From: Pycnopodia helianthoides
Lineage: Eukaryota; Echinodermata; Asteroidea; Forcipulatida; Asteriidae
NCBI GenBank assembly: GCA_032158295.1
Contig: CM063247.1
Coordinates: 11,393,899-11,457,898, forward strand
Direction: 5' to 3'
Length of the DNA: 64,000 nucleotides
Positions 46,331 through 59,566 of the stretch are shown here, piece after piece; the first letter of the stretch is position 1, and the number at the start of each line of letters is the position of its first letter. Below the pieces are notes generated by a model that had not been told where the DNA came from, ran no database searches, and worked only from the letters and a program-made list of their open reading frames with translations. Position numbers and translations under genes: made by a program.

Positions 46331-49300
46331 CACAGATATCTTCTTCAGGCCTACAGGTCTCAGTGCTACTGTTGTTGAGGGTCCCTCGATTTCATTACCC
46401 GAACGACATAATTATTCATACTGTTAGTGACCTGTCAAACCAACAGTTTGTTTCAGACACCATTCAGCTTTTAGATCAAAACTACCAGTAATAAATTTTT
46501 TTAAATTAACCATTGCCCGAGCACACTGTGAACGTTTGGCAGAACAGCTCAAAAGAGAACTTGGTTCATTTTCATTGCCATGTTTCCGTCTTTCAGGCCG
46601 TTATCTGTTCCACGATCTGTCCACAGGAATTTCAGGTGTGGTGGATGAAAGACCAGATCTTATGTATACCACACTTCCACGGGAAATCCTCTGACCGTGT
46701 AACGAGTTCCGCGTTCACAATCAGAGATCCTCTGCTTTTTCATGTATTTTTTAATGCTCAAGTGTCAAACTATTCTGCGCTTATCGAGGCCACAGATTCT
46801 TCGCACCTTGGAAAATGAAGCCAGCTGTGTCCCAGAACAAGCTGTGTCTGTGTTTTTCTTTGGGGTAGTACTTTCACTTCTGTTTTCTATTTTTTTAACT
46901 TCAGAAACTGCAGCTTGTTATTGATGCTTCAATTTAAAGGTAGGTTTGTTTAGTCTTCGTCTATGCAATGCTGATTTACAGGCAAAAATCATGTAGAAAG
47001 ATACAGTGAAAGTCACATGTTAAAGTTTCAGCTGAATAGTGTCTACTTGCTGGGAAAACAGTTTAAAAAAAATTGTCACAGTATTTTCACAAGAACGTTG
47101 AATCAATCCACATTTAGCGAGGTGACAGTGGGTAAACAACCGCATCTATGGCTGTGCATTCGCGAACGGACACCAACCCTCAGAAATCTGAGAACCGATT
47201 CATCAGATTCAAATATTTTTTATTGATTTCTAATCACCGGGGTCATTTTAGACCAAACAATTCACATGATGTTTACTACCATTACCATCTTTATAACTAC
47301 ATGAAAGTAAGCTTTTGGATAAAAATTACACAACTCTTTGTTTGGGGTCATTACCACAGTATAACCCTACCTTTAATGTCTGTTTAAGAATTTACATGTA
47401 AGTGGGACAACAAAACTGAGAGTATTAATTACATACAGCTGGTATTTCCAGTTAACTAAACAATGTAAATGGTTGTTTCCTTACTTTGTTAATGACTGCA
47501 AACATAAGTAAAACTGCATCGCAATGTAGAGCTCAGCAAGTTTCAAAAGCAGTGAGGTCACAGCTGGTCAAACCATAGAAAAAAAGGACTAAGCCAGGTC
47601 TCTTAATTAAGCAGTTTATTACTAATGTTCATACAGTTGAAATGGAATTGTCTCTGCTCAAAACTGTCCATAAAGGCACAGACCACTGTGTACATTATCA
47701 ATTGTGAAGTTTTAAATATGGATGCATAAAACGATAATTGGAAATTTATCAAGCCAAACACATTATATCTAAATCTCTTGCATTATTTACTAGGGCTGTT
47801 TAGTCACAGCTTGGATCTGAAGTGGCCATCTCTACAACCACCGTGCACTGTTGCAGGTTGGTATATCGTCGGTATACATTGTACATCCAGTTGCACAGAA
47901 ACAACATCCGACTAAAATGTGCCCGATTATAAATTCACTTTCATTATTAACCAGACGTCCCTTTCAATGGAATGAACAGGAACTCTGTACAACAGGACAA
48001 GACATTTAGTTATGTACACAGGCTTGCATGCACGCTGGCTTTGGACCTTCTGGCGATGACATTTCCCCATATTTAGAACCTCAGGAATGTGCTCAGAATA
48101 TCACAATCACCGTTGTTAACAGTTCCTAGGCAGGTTAACCAGGGCTTTGTGATTCCCAGGAGTTTTAATTTAACCTCAAGTTATGTACATGTAGGGCTGA
48201 CTACACCACGAGTTATTTGGTCTCAATTTACATTCTGTAAACTCGGACCAAGGATAAACCATGGAGGAAGAACAAATGGGAAGGGCAAAGTCTGCTCTCC
48301 AGAAGATCTTTAGAGCATTAATTTATTAACATTTTTAACATTCAAAATAGTTCCCCCAGACACATTTGATAAAACACTGCCGCGTTCTTTTTAAAATATT
48401 AACTCAGTGTATCATTTCCATGTATGCTTGCACCGTGAACTTCAAACAATTATTTCAAGTGACTTCACCCGCATGATCAAACAAAACTTAAAAGCTGAGC
48501 ACTATCTCTTTGGGTTTACATGTACATGGGCCGAATTTCATTGGGCATGTGCGCAAACAGTTTCCTGCTTACAGAGCGGCCATTAGCAGAATTTCTAATC
48601 TACAACCACTGCTAGGGTGCCCTACTCAAATGACGTCATGTGCATTAGGTCTGTAACAAACTCAATCTAAAAAAAAAAACATCCGCTTGAATACTTTCAG
48701 AGTTCAAGACAGAAGTAACACCTGAACGTGAAAATCCATTAAAAACAAACTGAAATTATAATTTTTTGGAAGCAGCTGAAAATTTCCCGCCCTTTTCTCT
48801 GCACACAAGAAAAGCATCCTCCTGTTTATCTCCATACTGTACCAAAAATGGACACTTCCTTTAAAGGTGGACACCTCAAGGTGAACACCCGTCTTTGGAA
48901 GGACCCCCCTGAAACGTAACTCTTTTTGTTTGCAAAAGGTCACTCAATTTACACTTTGAACCCTGTAATGGCAAAAATTTATGCAGCTCATTCAGGTTTC
49001 TTTCTTGGTGCATACAGGAATGGGGTGGGGTGCTTGTAAATTCTGTGGGTGTGCAAACAACGTGGGCATTGTCTGCTGTGGCAAGGGCGAAGGCTACACC
49101 ACAGAAGTACCTCCACATGTACATGTACATGTATTCAGACTCCCTATCCACAAGAAATATGTACTCTGTGCCAGACCTATGGGATGAACTGAGCCATATG
49201 ATGATGCAAAGAAGTATATGGGGCCAACTTTTGCCTGACTGATTTTCTAATGACTCCAGAGGGACTGCTCAATGCTGTACACAACCATTGAGGAAGACAA

Positions 49301-52300
49301 AACAACATGCATAACAACATTTCGTGTGGCTTTTATAGCCCAGTGTATGCAAAAGAGTTTTTCCTTGGGTTAGGCGCCAAAGGCATTCCTTCGTTCTGTC
49401 TTCATTCATTGATGGGAAAGGCCGTATCCGAATTGGCGGCTTCGACTGTTCCTCAGGACGACCCATACTTCAACGCATGATGGCGCGGAAATCTAGCCAT
49501 AGCCGTAGCCCCTGATTCTGACACGGCCTATAATTTCATACTTGGTGCAGTGTTCATTCCAAAGATTGCCCTTCTAATCCGAGTAAAACCTTCCTGTTTC
49601 TTTCATCACACATACACCCGTATTATACAAAACCAGCCAGGTCAGACACAAGGATCATCAGCACTGTAAAGGCACGTACCACTTGTTCCTAGGTACAATA
49701 TACATGTGCATGAGCGTTGGGTAATTTGTCAGGAAAAATATGTGGCTTTATAGCCTCCCCACTGTGGACCCTTTTCGGGGGCGGCGCGGTCGGTTCACTG
49801 TTCCATGTCAGGTGAAATTACCACTCACTGACTCCCCCCATGCATGAGGACAATTCAGTCGGCAGACGAAGCACACTTTGGGACCCCATCAAAATGAAAA
49901 GAAACCCAGCCAGGGTGAATACTACCAGTGAAATAGTTCACCCCCTCGCCGCCGCTGTGTTTTCACCACCGATGTGGCATTGGTTTGTCGGGACTCCCTA
50001 TTCAGCCCAGCGAATCAAAGGAATTCCTGTCTTCGCATTCTACTGGGATCTGGGGAGGATGAAAGGGGTCTTTAGGCTGCCCGGGCTTGACTAATAATGC
50101 GCCCTTGACATGACTTTATATTATTGGAATTTTTATGGTTTAGGCTTGTAAATCAAACAAGCGACACAGTCCAAAGTTGACATGTACCATTGAAATACAT
50201 GAAAAGCAACTCCAATAAAACATTGACAAGCTAACCTTTTTGAATCACTGATTGACAACACCCTTTCCTGATCAGGATTCTCCCTCCAGGACTTTTTTTT
50301 TAAACTGTGGGGCATTCTGGACCCAAGTTTTGGAAGTGTAGCCTAACCACGCAGAATAGAAACAAGGTCCTCGGAATCTTTTTAACTTGTGATAACCTTT
50401 GGTTTCAAAAACACAAATTCTGTGCAAATGGCTTCAACTTTATGATTTTGCGAATTTGATCTGTGATCTGAACTGCCACCCCCCAAAAAAAATGTTTGTA
50501 TTTATTTAGTATGTTGGCATATAGGCCACAATTTGCACGAAAAGATGGTCCATTAATCAATCAATCAATGTATGTATGAATCATTACAAAAAAACCAGGT
50601 TCCACTGGGCTTATTATTCCCTGCCACCACATTGCACTGATGTCACCCAGCACAACCCCAATAAACATTGCTGCTAGATGACCTTACAAGGTTAGAGGTC
50701 AACAGAGGTCAGGGCAACATCATTATCACTCCAGAGTGAGGTGAATGGTGTCTGGCAAGGATCCAGCACTGCCATGTGTAAAACCATGGTTGTTCTATGG
50801 TGAAACACTGTGCTTTTCAAGTGCTAGACAGTTTGTTTATGGTACATGGTTACTATCATCCTTGCTCTATGCTATCATAAACCCTACAAGGGAGATTGTG
50901 TCCGATTGTTTTTTAAGTCTTGAAGCAGGCCCAAGTTCAATTTCATTGCACTGCTTTTAAATACAGAATTCTAAGCTTAAGGTGCCCTGTAAAGTGTGTG
51001 ATTCCATGGGCAGCAAGTTACGCACAATTTTGTGGTTGAGCCTTGGAATTGAACCTTGGCATTCCGATGGGGAACATGGAGGGTGGAGACTCCAAAAGAC
51101 ATTTCAATTTTTATTTGAAAAAAAAACAAAAACTTAAAAGTGAATCAATGAAAATTCAGGCCCGTTTTTAGTTTTTTAAAGTTATTGGGCAGGCACAGGT
51201 ATCTTTGCCGAGAGCATTATTATCAAAATAATATTAATAAATGACACAGTGGTACAAACAAATCACCACAGGCAGAGGACATGAATAGCTTTCCACTTTA
51301 CCGGTGGATACCCTGTCTGCCATTTCGGGAGTCAAAAATGGACACAAAAGCTTGACTCCAAAATGGCGGATATTGCAGATTCTGCAGAGGTGGGTGTGTC
51401 GTGTCATGCACGGGGATCAACAGAAGGATTTTGGAAGGTTAGGGAACCTACTAAGCAAAATCAGACTCGCCCAAATAATAAACATGATACAATGTTAACA
51501 GCTGATTGACGTATGTTCATAAATCAGTCATATCTGCAAAATTCCAACCACTACGTACAATGTAGAGAGTTTTTTTTTCAAAAGCCCACTAGCCCTTGTT
51601 CGATTGTGACTGTGGTGAGCCATGGGAGTGGAACATACCACACCTCACCTTGGAATGCTTTTTAAAGTTAAAAGTGAGAGCTCACACTGTGAGGTAACAA
51701 CCCACGACAGTGTTGTGCTCGGGACAATGATTGCCCTTATGGTCCCCACCTAATTATGCACTAACAAGTAAGCAACCAAGGCCTGCTGCTATGGTTACCG
51801 GTCTGCGGTACATGACAGTCACATTGAAATGATGTGCAAATAATCCCCCTTGAAATCAGGTGAGGTTGTATGAAAATTCATGAAAAAACGGACAGCACTT
51901 CCCTCTCGGTGTGAAGATGAAAACACCCTGAATTTGAGGCTACATTTTAATAGAGGTTTACAGACTCTCAACAATGAAATGTCTTAAGATTTGGGACATC
52001 ACATAAAAAAGACCAAGTGTTTCATCTCTGTGTTGGAATTTTCACTTCTTTCAAGAAAATCTGGAGGCGCAGGGAGATCAATTAAAACCAGGTAACATCC
52101 CAGACCAATCACAGGCCCGTTGAAATATATTGGTCAAACACAGTGGTCTGCTGGCAGTTCAATTTGGAAGCACCGATTGTCACAAAGTTAAAATCCTTGC
52201 AGTGGCCCCGCAAGTCACTTCCTGAGACTAGAAGGTTAATAGTCCTTGAATCGAGTATGTCAGCAATTTTTATTCAACTGTTCAAGGTTATTGTACTCGT

Positions 52301-54092
52301 CAAACCATGGCCCACCTGCAAGCCAAGATTCTCCCATGGAAATACACACATAAAAACCACACATTCTATTTTTTTTTTACATCCCTGTCGAGACATCTTT
52401 TGTTCTTTTCTTTTGTCTCTGTACTTAACATCCTTCCATACACTTTGTACACAAATTGCCTTGAGGAGCACCGCAGTCTTTAGAATTCCCCAATGAACAC
52501 CTCTTGGTTATCCCTTGTCCTGGGTCTCCATAAAGTAGAGAACACATGGGTTCTGTCAGTGAAGGTAGACCAATCTCAAATAACAATCATCCTCATGAAA
52601 GAGTCTGTCCGTTTGTTTGTAAACAAGGTCAGAAGTGACAATATGATTTCTCTATTGACCTAACTATACACTAGGAATTTCAGTGGGGATTATTCCTGTT
52701 TCTATCCATCCAGTTTACTAATGGATTCTGATAAGATTATAAAATCCGGCCCAATGCCATGTACATGATTATACAAAAACCCTCTTCACCGCAAACCAAC
52801 AGTCTCAAGCACTGCGATAATTATGCACAAATCTATGGTGGCTCATATTTGCCAATTCTTAGAGAACTCCTATTTTTTTACGCCGTTACATTGCCATAGT
52901 ATTGCTTGCATTGTATCACCGTACTATTGTGTTATACCGCCGCATTTTATTGTGTTACATCACCATACTTTATTATATCGCCGTACTCTACTATGTTTCG
53001 CTGTGCTAATTGCATTATATCATCGTCCTACTGCGTTATATTGCTCTATTAATGCGTTAATATCACCATCCTTTTGTGTTATATTGCTGTACTATCTTGT
53101 TGTTGTGGCAGCGCTAACATGGTTGTCAGCTTCGCTGTCGCACAGTCATCATCCTAGCAACGACAAGGAGCCAGACTATTTCTTTTCACCCTTAGATCAT
53201 GAGTGCAACAACAACAAATTTACGAAAAAAATACTGTAGATTTCTCAAATCCACTTATTCCATCCATCCAACATAAATATTTCTGTTATCAGACAATTCT
53301 CTTGAGGAAATTGAGGTTTTTTCCTGTGGTACAGAGTTGCACAATGGAGTGTCTGACCGGGGCTGTCTGTTTAACCCAAAAAACCCCAACACAAAAAAAA
53401 ACAAGCATCTCGTCCTGTTTTGCATGGTTGAGGAAGTAACCATAAAAGCCGCCCCTTTTTTAAAGTGACAGCGTCGTCTAGAAACATCCCCAAAGAGTAG
53501 CTGACGAGTCTAGGGACACAAACAATTTTTCTCTCCACTTTGTGTTCATTTCGGCACATAACTGCCACGTCCTCAATCAAGTTGACAAACCCCCGCATTG
53601 TGGTTAATCTGTGATACTTTACTTAGGGCGATAAATGCCTATTGTACAATGTGATACAGTCCACTGACAGTGTTCAATGAAGGTGATGCAAATGAACAAA
53701 GTCATTAGCTATTACACATGTTCATCAAATATTCTTCCGAAAGTTGATTTCGACGATGAAGTTTGCACCACCAAAAATGTCTCATATGAATAATGTTGTT
53801 CCCAGATTTAAAGACAACAACAATTTATTTAGAGTTCAAAAGTCAACCTTTAAGCACAACTGACAGCTGTCAATGCCAAAAGACTTAATTAACCAATCTG
53901 AATTACAGATTGACCATTGAGTATCCTGCATGACTTCCAACAAGTGTAAAAACATCTGGTTTACAGTAAACTTCAACTTCATGCACCCCCCCCCCCCTAA
54001 TGGGTTGTGCCAACCAAAGGTGTGGCAATCACTGATCAAAGGGATTAGGCTTTACAAGGAAGTTCCAAGTTGGTTTTGCGTTAAATTTCAAT

Positions 54093-54367
54093 AGTTCAAC
54101 TAAGAGAAGGTTTGCGATAACACCATGTTAAAATCTCTTTTGAGTAGTGTTGGTTCTGAAAAGAACCGATGGTTAACGGCTCAACGTTTCGATCAGTACA
54201 TGTATGCTCTGATCGTTTTCAGGAGAGCAGAGTCCAGCGTTCTCCTGAAGACGATCAGAGAATACTGATCGAAACGATGAGTCGTTAACCAACCGTTCTT
54301 TTCAGAACCAACACTACTCAAAAGAGATTTTAACATGGTGTTAACGCAAACCTCTCTTAGTTGTACT
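54093..54367. repeat. 275-bp near-perfect palindrome (fold-back element)
   Basis: The left arm AACTAAGAGAAGGTTTGCG continues through ACACCATGTTAAAATCTCTT, GTGTTGGTTCTGAAAAGAACC and TTTCGATCAGTA. It is mirrored by the right arm ending TTAACGCAAACCTCTCTTAG. The arms are about 120 bases with few mismatches, and the centre also contains opposed TCTCCTGAA/TTTTCAGGAGA blocks. In the pre-mRNA this would form a long double-stranded hairpin. It is non-coding. Confidence 0.9.
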
Positions 54368-54917
54368 TCCACCAGACAAAGTTTCAAATCCTATTCAAAT
54401 TCCTAAACACAAATACCTGTAGCAAGTTGTTTTAAGCAAAGTTTCAATTTTAAAATAATACAAACAATTTGTTCAATTTAACATTGGAACAAAAAGACGA
54501 GGATGCTTATTTTTAGAAACCCCATTTGCCAATCACGCCTAACTTTGTGTGTCTATCACATAGGTTTAATAACAACATGACCGCCAGTTGGGCAAAATTC
54601 TGAATTTTCAAGTCTTATTCTCGGGTTTTTATTCATATTTTGTTAAATTGATTTTACTTTTATATCCTTTTTCATTAAATATTACATTCCCAACAACATG
54701 TATAGTTTTCATGGCCATAAACTACGTTAAACTAAAATAATTGAGGAAACAAAATTCCGCCCACATAAAACTCCAATTATGGTTTGGACCACAATGGTCC
54801 CGGAAGTTTGAATGTACGCACGAGACTTACAGTCTATTGACATTGAAGAGACTTGAGACCACGATGAAGAAATGCTATTTTAATCGTGGGAGGAAATCCG
54901 TCCTGGACACTAATTTC

Positions 54918-55083
54918 ATAGAAGCAGACAACATTGCTTGAACATTTTCTGCAAAGCAAAACCATGCAGAATACCAGTCACAGATTGACATGGTATTTGA
55001 TCCGGTAACGTTATTCTGGAAAGCATGATTTTATTGTGTTTAGCTCCTTTTTGTGCTTAGGCAGCTCTTTGAAATTGGGCCCT
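54918..55083. mobile_element. MITE of the GGGCCCAATTTCATAGAGC family, intronic copy
   Basis: Starts with TAATTTCATAGAAGCAG and ends with GCAGCTCTTTGAAATTGGGCCC. The internal blocks AATACCAGTCACAGATTGAC and GTAACGTTATTCTGG match the copy at 8351. It is located about 330 bases downstream of exon 3 on the gene strand. Confidence 0.7.
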
Positions 55084-55411
55084 GGTCCTAGTCAAGGGAT
55101 GGATTAAAAAAAATAAAAAAATTCATGTTTAATGTGAGCAAAAAATCTGCGCTAAGGCCAGCAACAACCATCCTCATAAACATGCTAAAGGTAAGTATAG
55201 TTCCTGGGTTAAGACTTTTTGCTTGTTTGGTGCAAACTTCTCTCTAAGCTTACACAAACTTGCAAAAGCGTTAACCATGTAGTAGAGATTGGCGAACGTA
55301 AGCGCAGGAGCCCACGGTAAGCAGAGTCACAGGCACAGTATCCTAGTAAGATATGACTGGCGGGCAACTGTACGTCACAAAGACCGGCTGGGGATTGGTT
55401 TAAAGACTCAC

Positions 55412-55545
55412 CTTATGTGTAGTTCAGCTTGCTCTTCTACTTCTGTGAGTTTTGATGAGAGTTCATCTTTCTGTGTTGTGAGTCTCGAGATGTCGTCATC
55501 CATAAGCTGTGTTTTACGGATCAAGTCTTCCTTCTCTGCCTCAGC
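55412..55545 (-). CDS. TPM: Tropomyosin exon 3
   Basis: 134-nt exon between acceptor CTTTCCTTAG and donor ATAAG/GTGAGTC, starting in phase 0 and ending with two bases of an Arg codon. It encodes AEAEKEDLIRKTQLMDDDIS and continues to EVEEQAELHI. The length and phase equal vertebrate exon 3 (residues 81-125, starting [20 protein letters not shown]), with the same heptad register. Because both first exons end in phase 0 and this exon starts in phase 0, either first exon can be spliced straight to it without an exon 2. Confidence 0.93.
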
Positions 55546-56649
55546 CTAAGGAAAGTTAAGCGTCGAAAGAAAGAAATATGAGAACTTAGAAAAAGTTGAC
55601 CTGAATGTACTGTCCGCCAATTCCATCCATCCAATTATATTAAACTTAAAATTCTTTACAGGAAAAGTATAACCCTTGGTTTTTGGAACCGTTTGATTGT
55701 TCTAATCCTATACAAATGCAGACATACAATAAAACTAGAATGTAAAAATTTCATTTCAAAAGGTGGTAGCATTTTGAGATATTGCCAAAAATCTGGAGCG
55801 GTTAATTAAGTCCACGCAGGAAGAATAATCCGTAATTGAATTACACAATATGAGAAACGTTTGATGCATGAAACGTTTCTCGGATTGATATTCTTTCGAA
55901 TCCCTTTCTCTAAACCCACATTCCTTAGAAGGGAATCCCTTCTCAAAATGCTACACAACGTCAACAGCTGCAGTGCATTCTTTTAACCAAGAAAGGTTTT
56001 ATGGTCAGTAATTAATTTTTGGGGTAATTCACAATTTAAAATGAGTACACATAGTACTCGAGGAGTTTTTCGAGAAAATCAGGAAAAAATCCGGAGAAAT
56101 CACACGCCTGATAATGTATCCTAGAAGACTTTAGACTCAAATTGACCTTTATTTCAAGCAAAAGTAATACAGACCCATGGATTATACATACACTACTTAA
56201 TGCCGTTTGTAAATGTAACCCACGGCCATGATAAAAACACATGGCAACACTTGACTCTGCCCTGGAATATGCACAGCAGCAACCATCAAGCAGAGAGCAT
56301 AAATTATATGTACAGTATGTCAATGGAGGAAGGAACCTCCATGGTACATACATAATGCGCACAAATGCAGCCAGAGCTCGGCTTCCCCCCATGCTGCCAT
56401 TCACTATTTGCTACATTGAGCTCTCTACACGTGTACATCATATGTATACAAATTCGGCGGTCCAATATGAAAACTTGCTCTAAATAGCGTCAACATACTG
56501 CAGCATGGGGCCCTTTTCCAAATGTTGACCACAACTTGGGTTTCAACTGGGTACCACAAGATCATTTTTAAATCAAGCCCTGGCAAAGAACAGCCAATAT
56601 AAAGGAAAGATCGCTACAAAATAATAAGGGGTGGGGGGAATGAATAGAC

Positions 56650-56985
56650 CATGTGAACTTTGTTTACAATAAGTGTGATCTTGTACATTCTTTGAGTATT
56701 CTGGCAGGCAAGATACTACACTGGTCCTATGGGAAAGTTGACATTTTGTGTCATAATTTCCACATAAAACCAAGAGTTATGAAAGTAAAAGCTGGACAAG
56801 TTTTTAGATGTGCCCCCTTTCATCATATCAAAAGTTGATAAGAATTAGACAGTGCAATCTCCATAAAATATAAGATGTTATGCTTTCTTCCATTGAGCTG
56901 TGTACAAATCGTGCCTGCAGGAAGTCCAGGCTCTGTGGCTCTTTTGTAAACATGTGATGTCACAGGTCACATCGTCTATAGCCAA
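56650..56985. repeat. Dispersed repeat, copy 2 (first copy 7130-7445)
   Basis: Shares the blocks TTTTGTGTCATAATTT, TCTTCCATTGAGCTGTGTAC and CTCTTTTGTAAACATGTGATG with 7130-7445 in the same orientation. No conserved frame. Confidence 0.75.
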
Positions 56986-58998
56986 CAAGTTTTCATATAT
57001 TTTTAGTGTCTACAATGTATTACAGTGTTCTAAGCTCCTAAAATGTTAATTAATAAACGGAACTATAGTTAAGCTATATGTATACATGTGTTAAGCTTCA
57101 CACATATGTACACAAGCTTTTCAAGTGTGTTCTAAATTGAACGGGAAGTTTGTTATCAAAAAGCAGATTTTCGTTTTCGAAGCGTTTAATCCTTTGAACA
57201 ATCTGCAATGCATCCTGGAAACAGGTTCCTTATGTATCCTAAATAAAACAAGCTTATCAATTTAAGTACCATGGCCTAATTAAACATTGTTAAACTAATA
57301 ATGATCTCGCTGCTATTAAGTGCCAACAAGCACTGAGCATCCATCTGGACCAGTGAATGCCTACCGGGCCAATTTGCATAAAAAAAATAAAAAAATGTAT
57401 AAATGCCAGTGCAGTGGTTCAGTTCAGCTGATAAAATCACCAACCTACTTTGGAATCGCCGATTTTTCTGTAAAAAGATGCCTTACCACTGCAGTACAAA
57501 TCCCAGTTTCTTTTTTATAAATATAAATGGTTGAAAATTTCATTTCTGTCGTGAGAAAATCATCCACTGCAGTGCCCAAATATTTGCGCTGCCGCAAGCC
57601 GCAATCCGAAAATCTCAAGTCGTCATTTAAGGAACGTGATTCCCTGCGCGATAATCATAGTGTAGCTTCTGATAAAAACTTCCCTTAGCTACATGTAAGA
57701 GCTATTTTGTCCATGCGGAAAAGTTTTTTTGAAAACCCGATCGGGTTGGTTTAGTACCACCTGTAATGAGAACTAGGATCAATCCCCTCAGCTGGCCAAA
57801 GACCACACAGATAGGTGCTATGTTCAAATCGGCGCTGCAATTGAACCCCAACATATTAATGCTCGGAAACATTGGTGGATACTTCTCTCCTTTTCTATGC
57901 AACTTTATTTTTTGGTTTTGGGATACATTTCAACTGTGCTTCTATTACAAATTAATTAAGAATGAAAGACCATGAGGTAATTATGACATTTTGGTACATT
58001 TAAAATGTGGGGAAATTTTTGTAATTCTTTTTTCATGGATGGTTGCAGGTTGTCTGAATGCTTTGGTCTCCGCCCATTCGGAGGTCAAGGGTTATGATTA
58101 TCCAACTAGTGAAAGACTAGTTAATTGAGTCAACCATATTACAAAATATGTCTATAAAATACTTTTGTTTCTAAATATAACATGATAAAGTTCTTCTTTA
58201 TACATTACATGTAATATAGGCCTAAATATAATCTTTAATTTTTTCTTTATTTTGGTATCGTTTATCTTACTGGTAAATATTAATTAATTGATAATTAAAT
58301 GCCACTGTTTTTAAATTAAATTATATTAATTAAATTTTTTTGTATTTTCTATATTATCATTTTCTCTCATGTAGTTGGCGACTTCTAGCGCTAGTGGCTC
58401 CAATATTGGTAAGCCATAAAATCCCACATAAAAACAACACACGTGATCAGTCTTTCTTCTGTAGGAGACAGAAACTGATCTACCACATGAAAATTATGTT
58501 TAGAATTTTTTACCATGGATTCTTTGACACATTTGATAGTAAACCGGTGCATAATTAATGACCATAACCAAAATTTAATCTAGAGGGCACAGATTGTGCA
58601 AATCCGTAGAGGTCACGTGTGGTCCATTTTTTCTAAATCAGTGAGTTAGCCAAAGACTTCTTATTTTATTTATAAACGTCTCTGACACAATCGTACTACT
58701 ATAAACCCAGGTGAGTTTTTGTAATTTTGTCACTCCCCATTTCTTGGTTTCGAATCTTGTACTTTGTAGGGCGTTTATGCACATTGTAAGTCAATTGTGG
58801 TTCTGGCCCACGGGGATCCGGGGGCTATGGAACAAGACAGAACATAGACAGGGATGTGCAAAATGAAATGTCCGCAAGTCAGAACAAGAGTGGACACTTG
58901 GCAGAGGTCATACAATTTCGTTGCCCCACCCTATCATAGGGACAATAGCGGGAAATTGCCGAGGTTGTCAAATTTTTAGCCATGCCCTACCATGCCAT

Positions 58999-59190
58999 GG
59001 CCGGGATTGTGGAAGTTTTGTGACAAAAATATCCTGCATTCTGGGGCAGGCCAGGATTGTGCAGGGGGTTGTGATAAATGCCCTGCATGCCGAGGCCAGG
59101 ATTGTGCGGGGCTGTGATAGATGCCCACATTGCCAGGGACCAGGATTGTGCAGGGGTTGTAAAATAATGCCTTGCATGCCAAAACCCAGG
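58999..59190. repeat. Degenerate minisatellite, about 45-bp unit
   Basis: Four or more units starting GGCCAGGATTGTGCAGGGG begin at 58999, 59049, 59094 and 59138. They show GC-rich contrast with the surroundings and internal TGCATGCC blocks. A degenerate unit may lie upstream at about 58938. Open frames on both strands reflect the repeat, not a gene. Confidence 0.8.
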
Positions 59191-59389
59191 GAAAAAACAA
59201 AACAAAAATTAAGTCTCCGCCTGGCGGGGAAGTGGCAGGACATGTCCGAGACTAACACACAGGGAAAAATTTTAAGTATCCGACCATCCCCCAGCTAGTC
59301 CCAGATCCCCCTGTGACGGGGACATGTGTATCAATGTATCAACATCACTTATTAATTCTGGTTGAAATGCAAATTTATTCACTCTACTC

Positions 59390-59566
59390 ACCAAGAACCA
59401 AATGGAGTGAAGACAAAGGAGGAAGTTCATCAGGGAGGAAAACCCACGTAATCAGGTAGGGATTGAAAACCCAATCCACATAGTGGCCCCCCACCGGGAT
59501 TCAAACCGAGGTCCCAAAGAGGTGAAGGCGAGGAAAGATGCCAGTACGCTAACCCGACCACCCACA
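59390..59566 (-). mobile_element. tRNA-derived SINE
   Basis: On the minus strand the head GTGGTCGGGTTAGCGTACTGG (box A-like) is followed by GGTTTGAATCC (box B, 59498-59508) and the body GGGTTTTCAATCCCTACCTG and GTGGGTTTTCC shared with the relic at 46195. It lies inside a tropomyosin intron in the same orientation as the gene. Confidence 0.75.

Larger units (their letters stand above)
43883..55411. other. 11.5-kb intron between exon 3 and exon 4
   Basis: No exon recognised. Repeats are a SINE relic (46195-46330), the second copy of a dispersed repeat (45716-45825), an old repeat (about 50275-50470), a 275-bp palindrome (54093-54367) and a MITE (54918-55083). There are also ACATGT-type microsatellites (for example 49118-49134) and C- or G-runs. 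The remainder is AT-rich unique sequence. Confidence 0.6.

Noticed and set aside
57120..57215. Minus-strand open stretch after a TTGCAG (product with RIKRFENENLLF), possibly the missing exon 2
   Set aside because: Open for about 35 codons then a stop. No donor in phase, not 126 nt, and the second half has no coiled-coil pattern.
58921..59298. 125-codon plus-strand frame with repeated Cys-rich pieces that look like zinc knuckles
   Set aside because: The Cys spacing comes from the minisatellite units at 58999-59190. Frames on the other strand are equally long.
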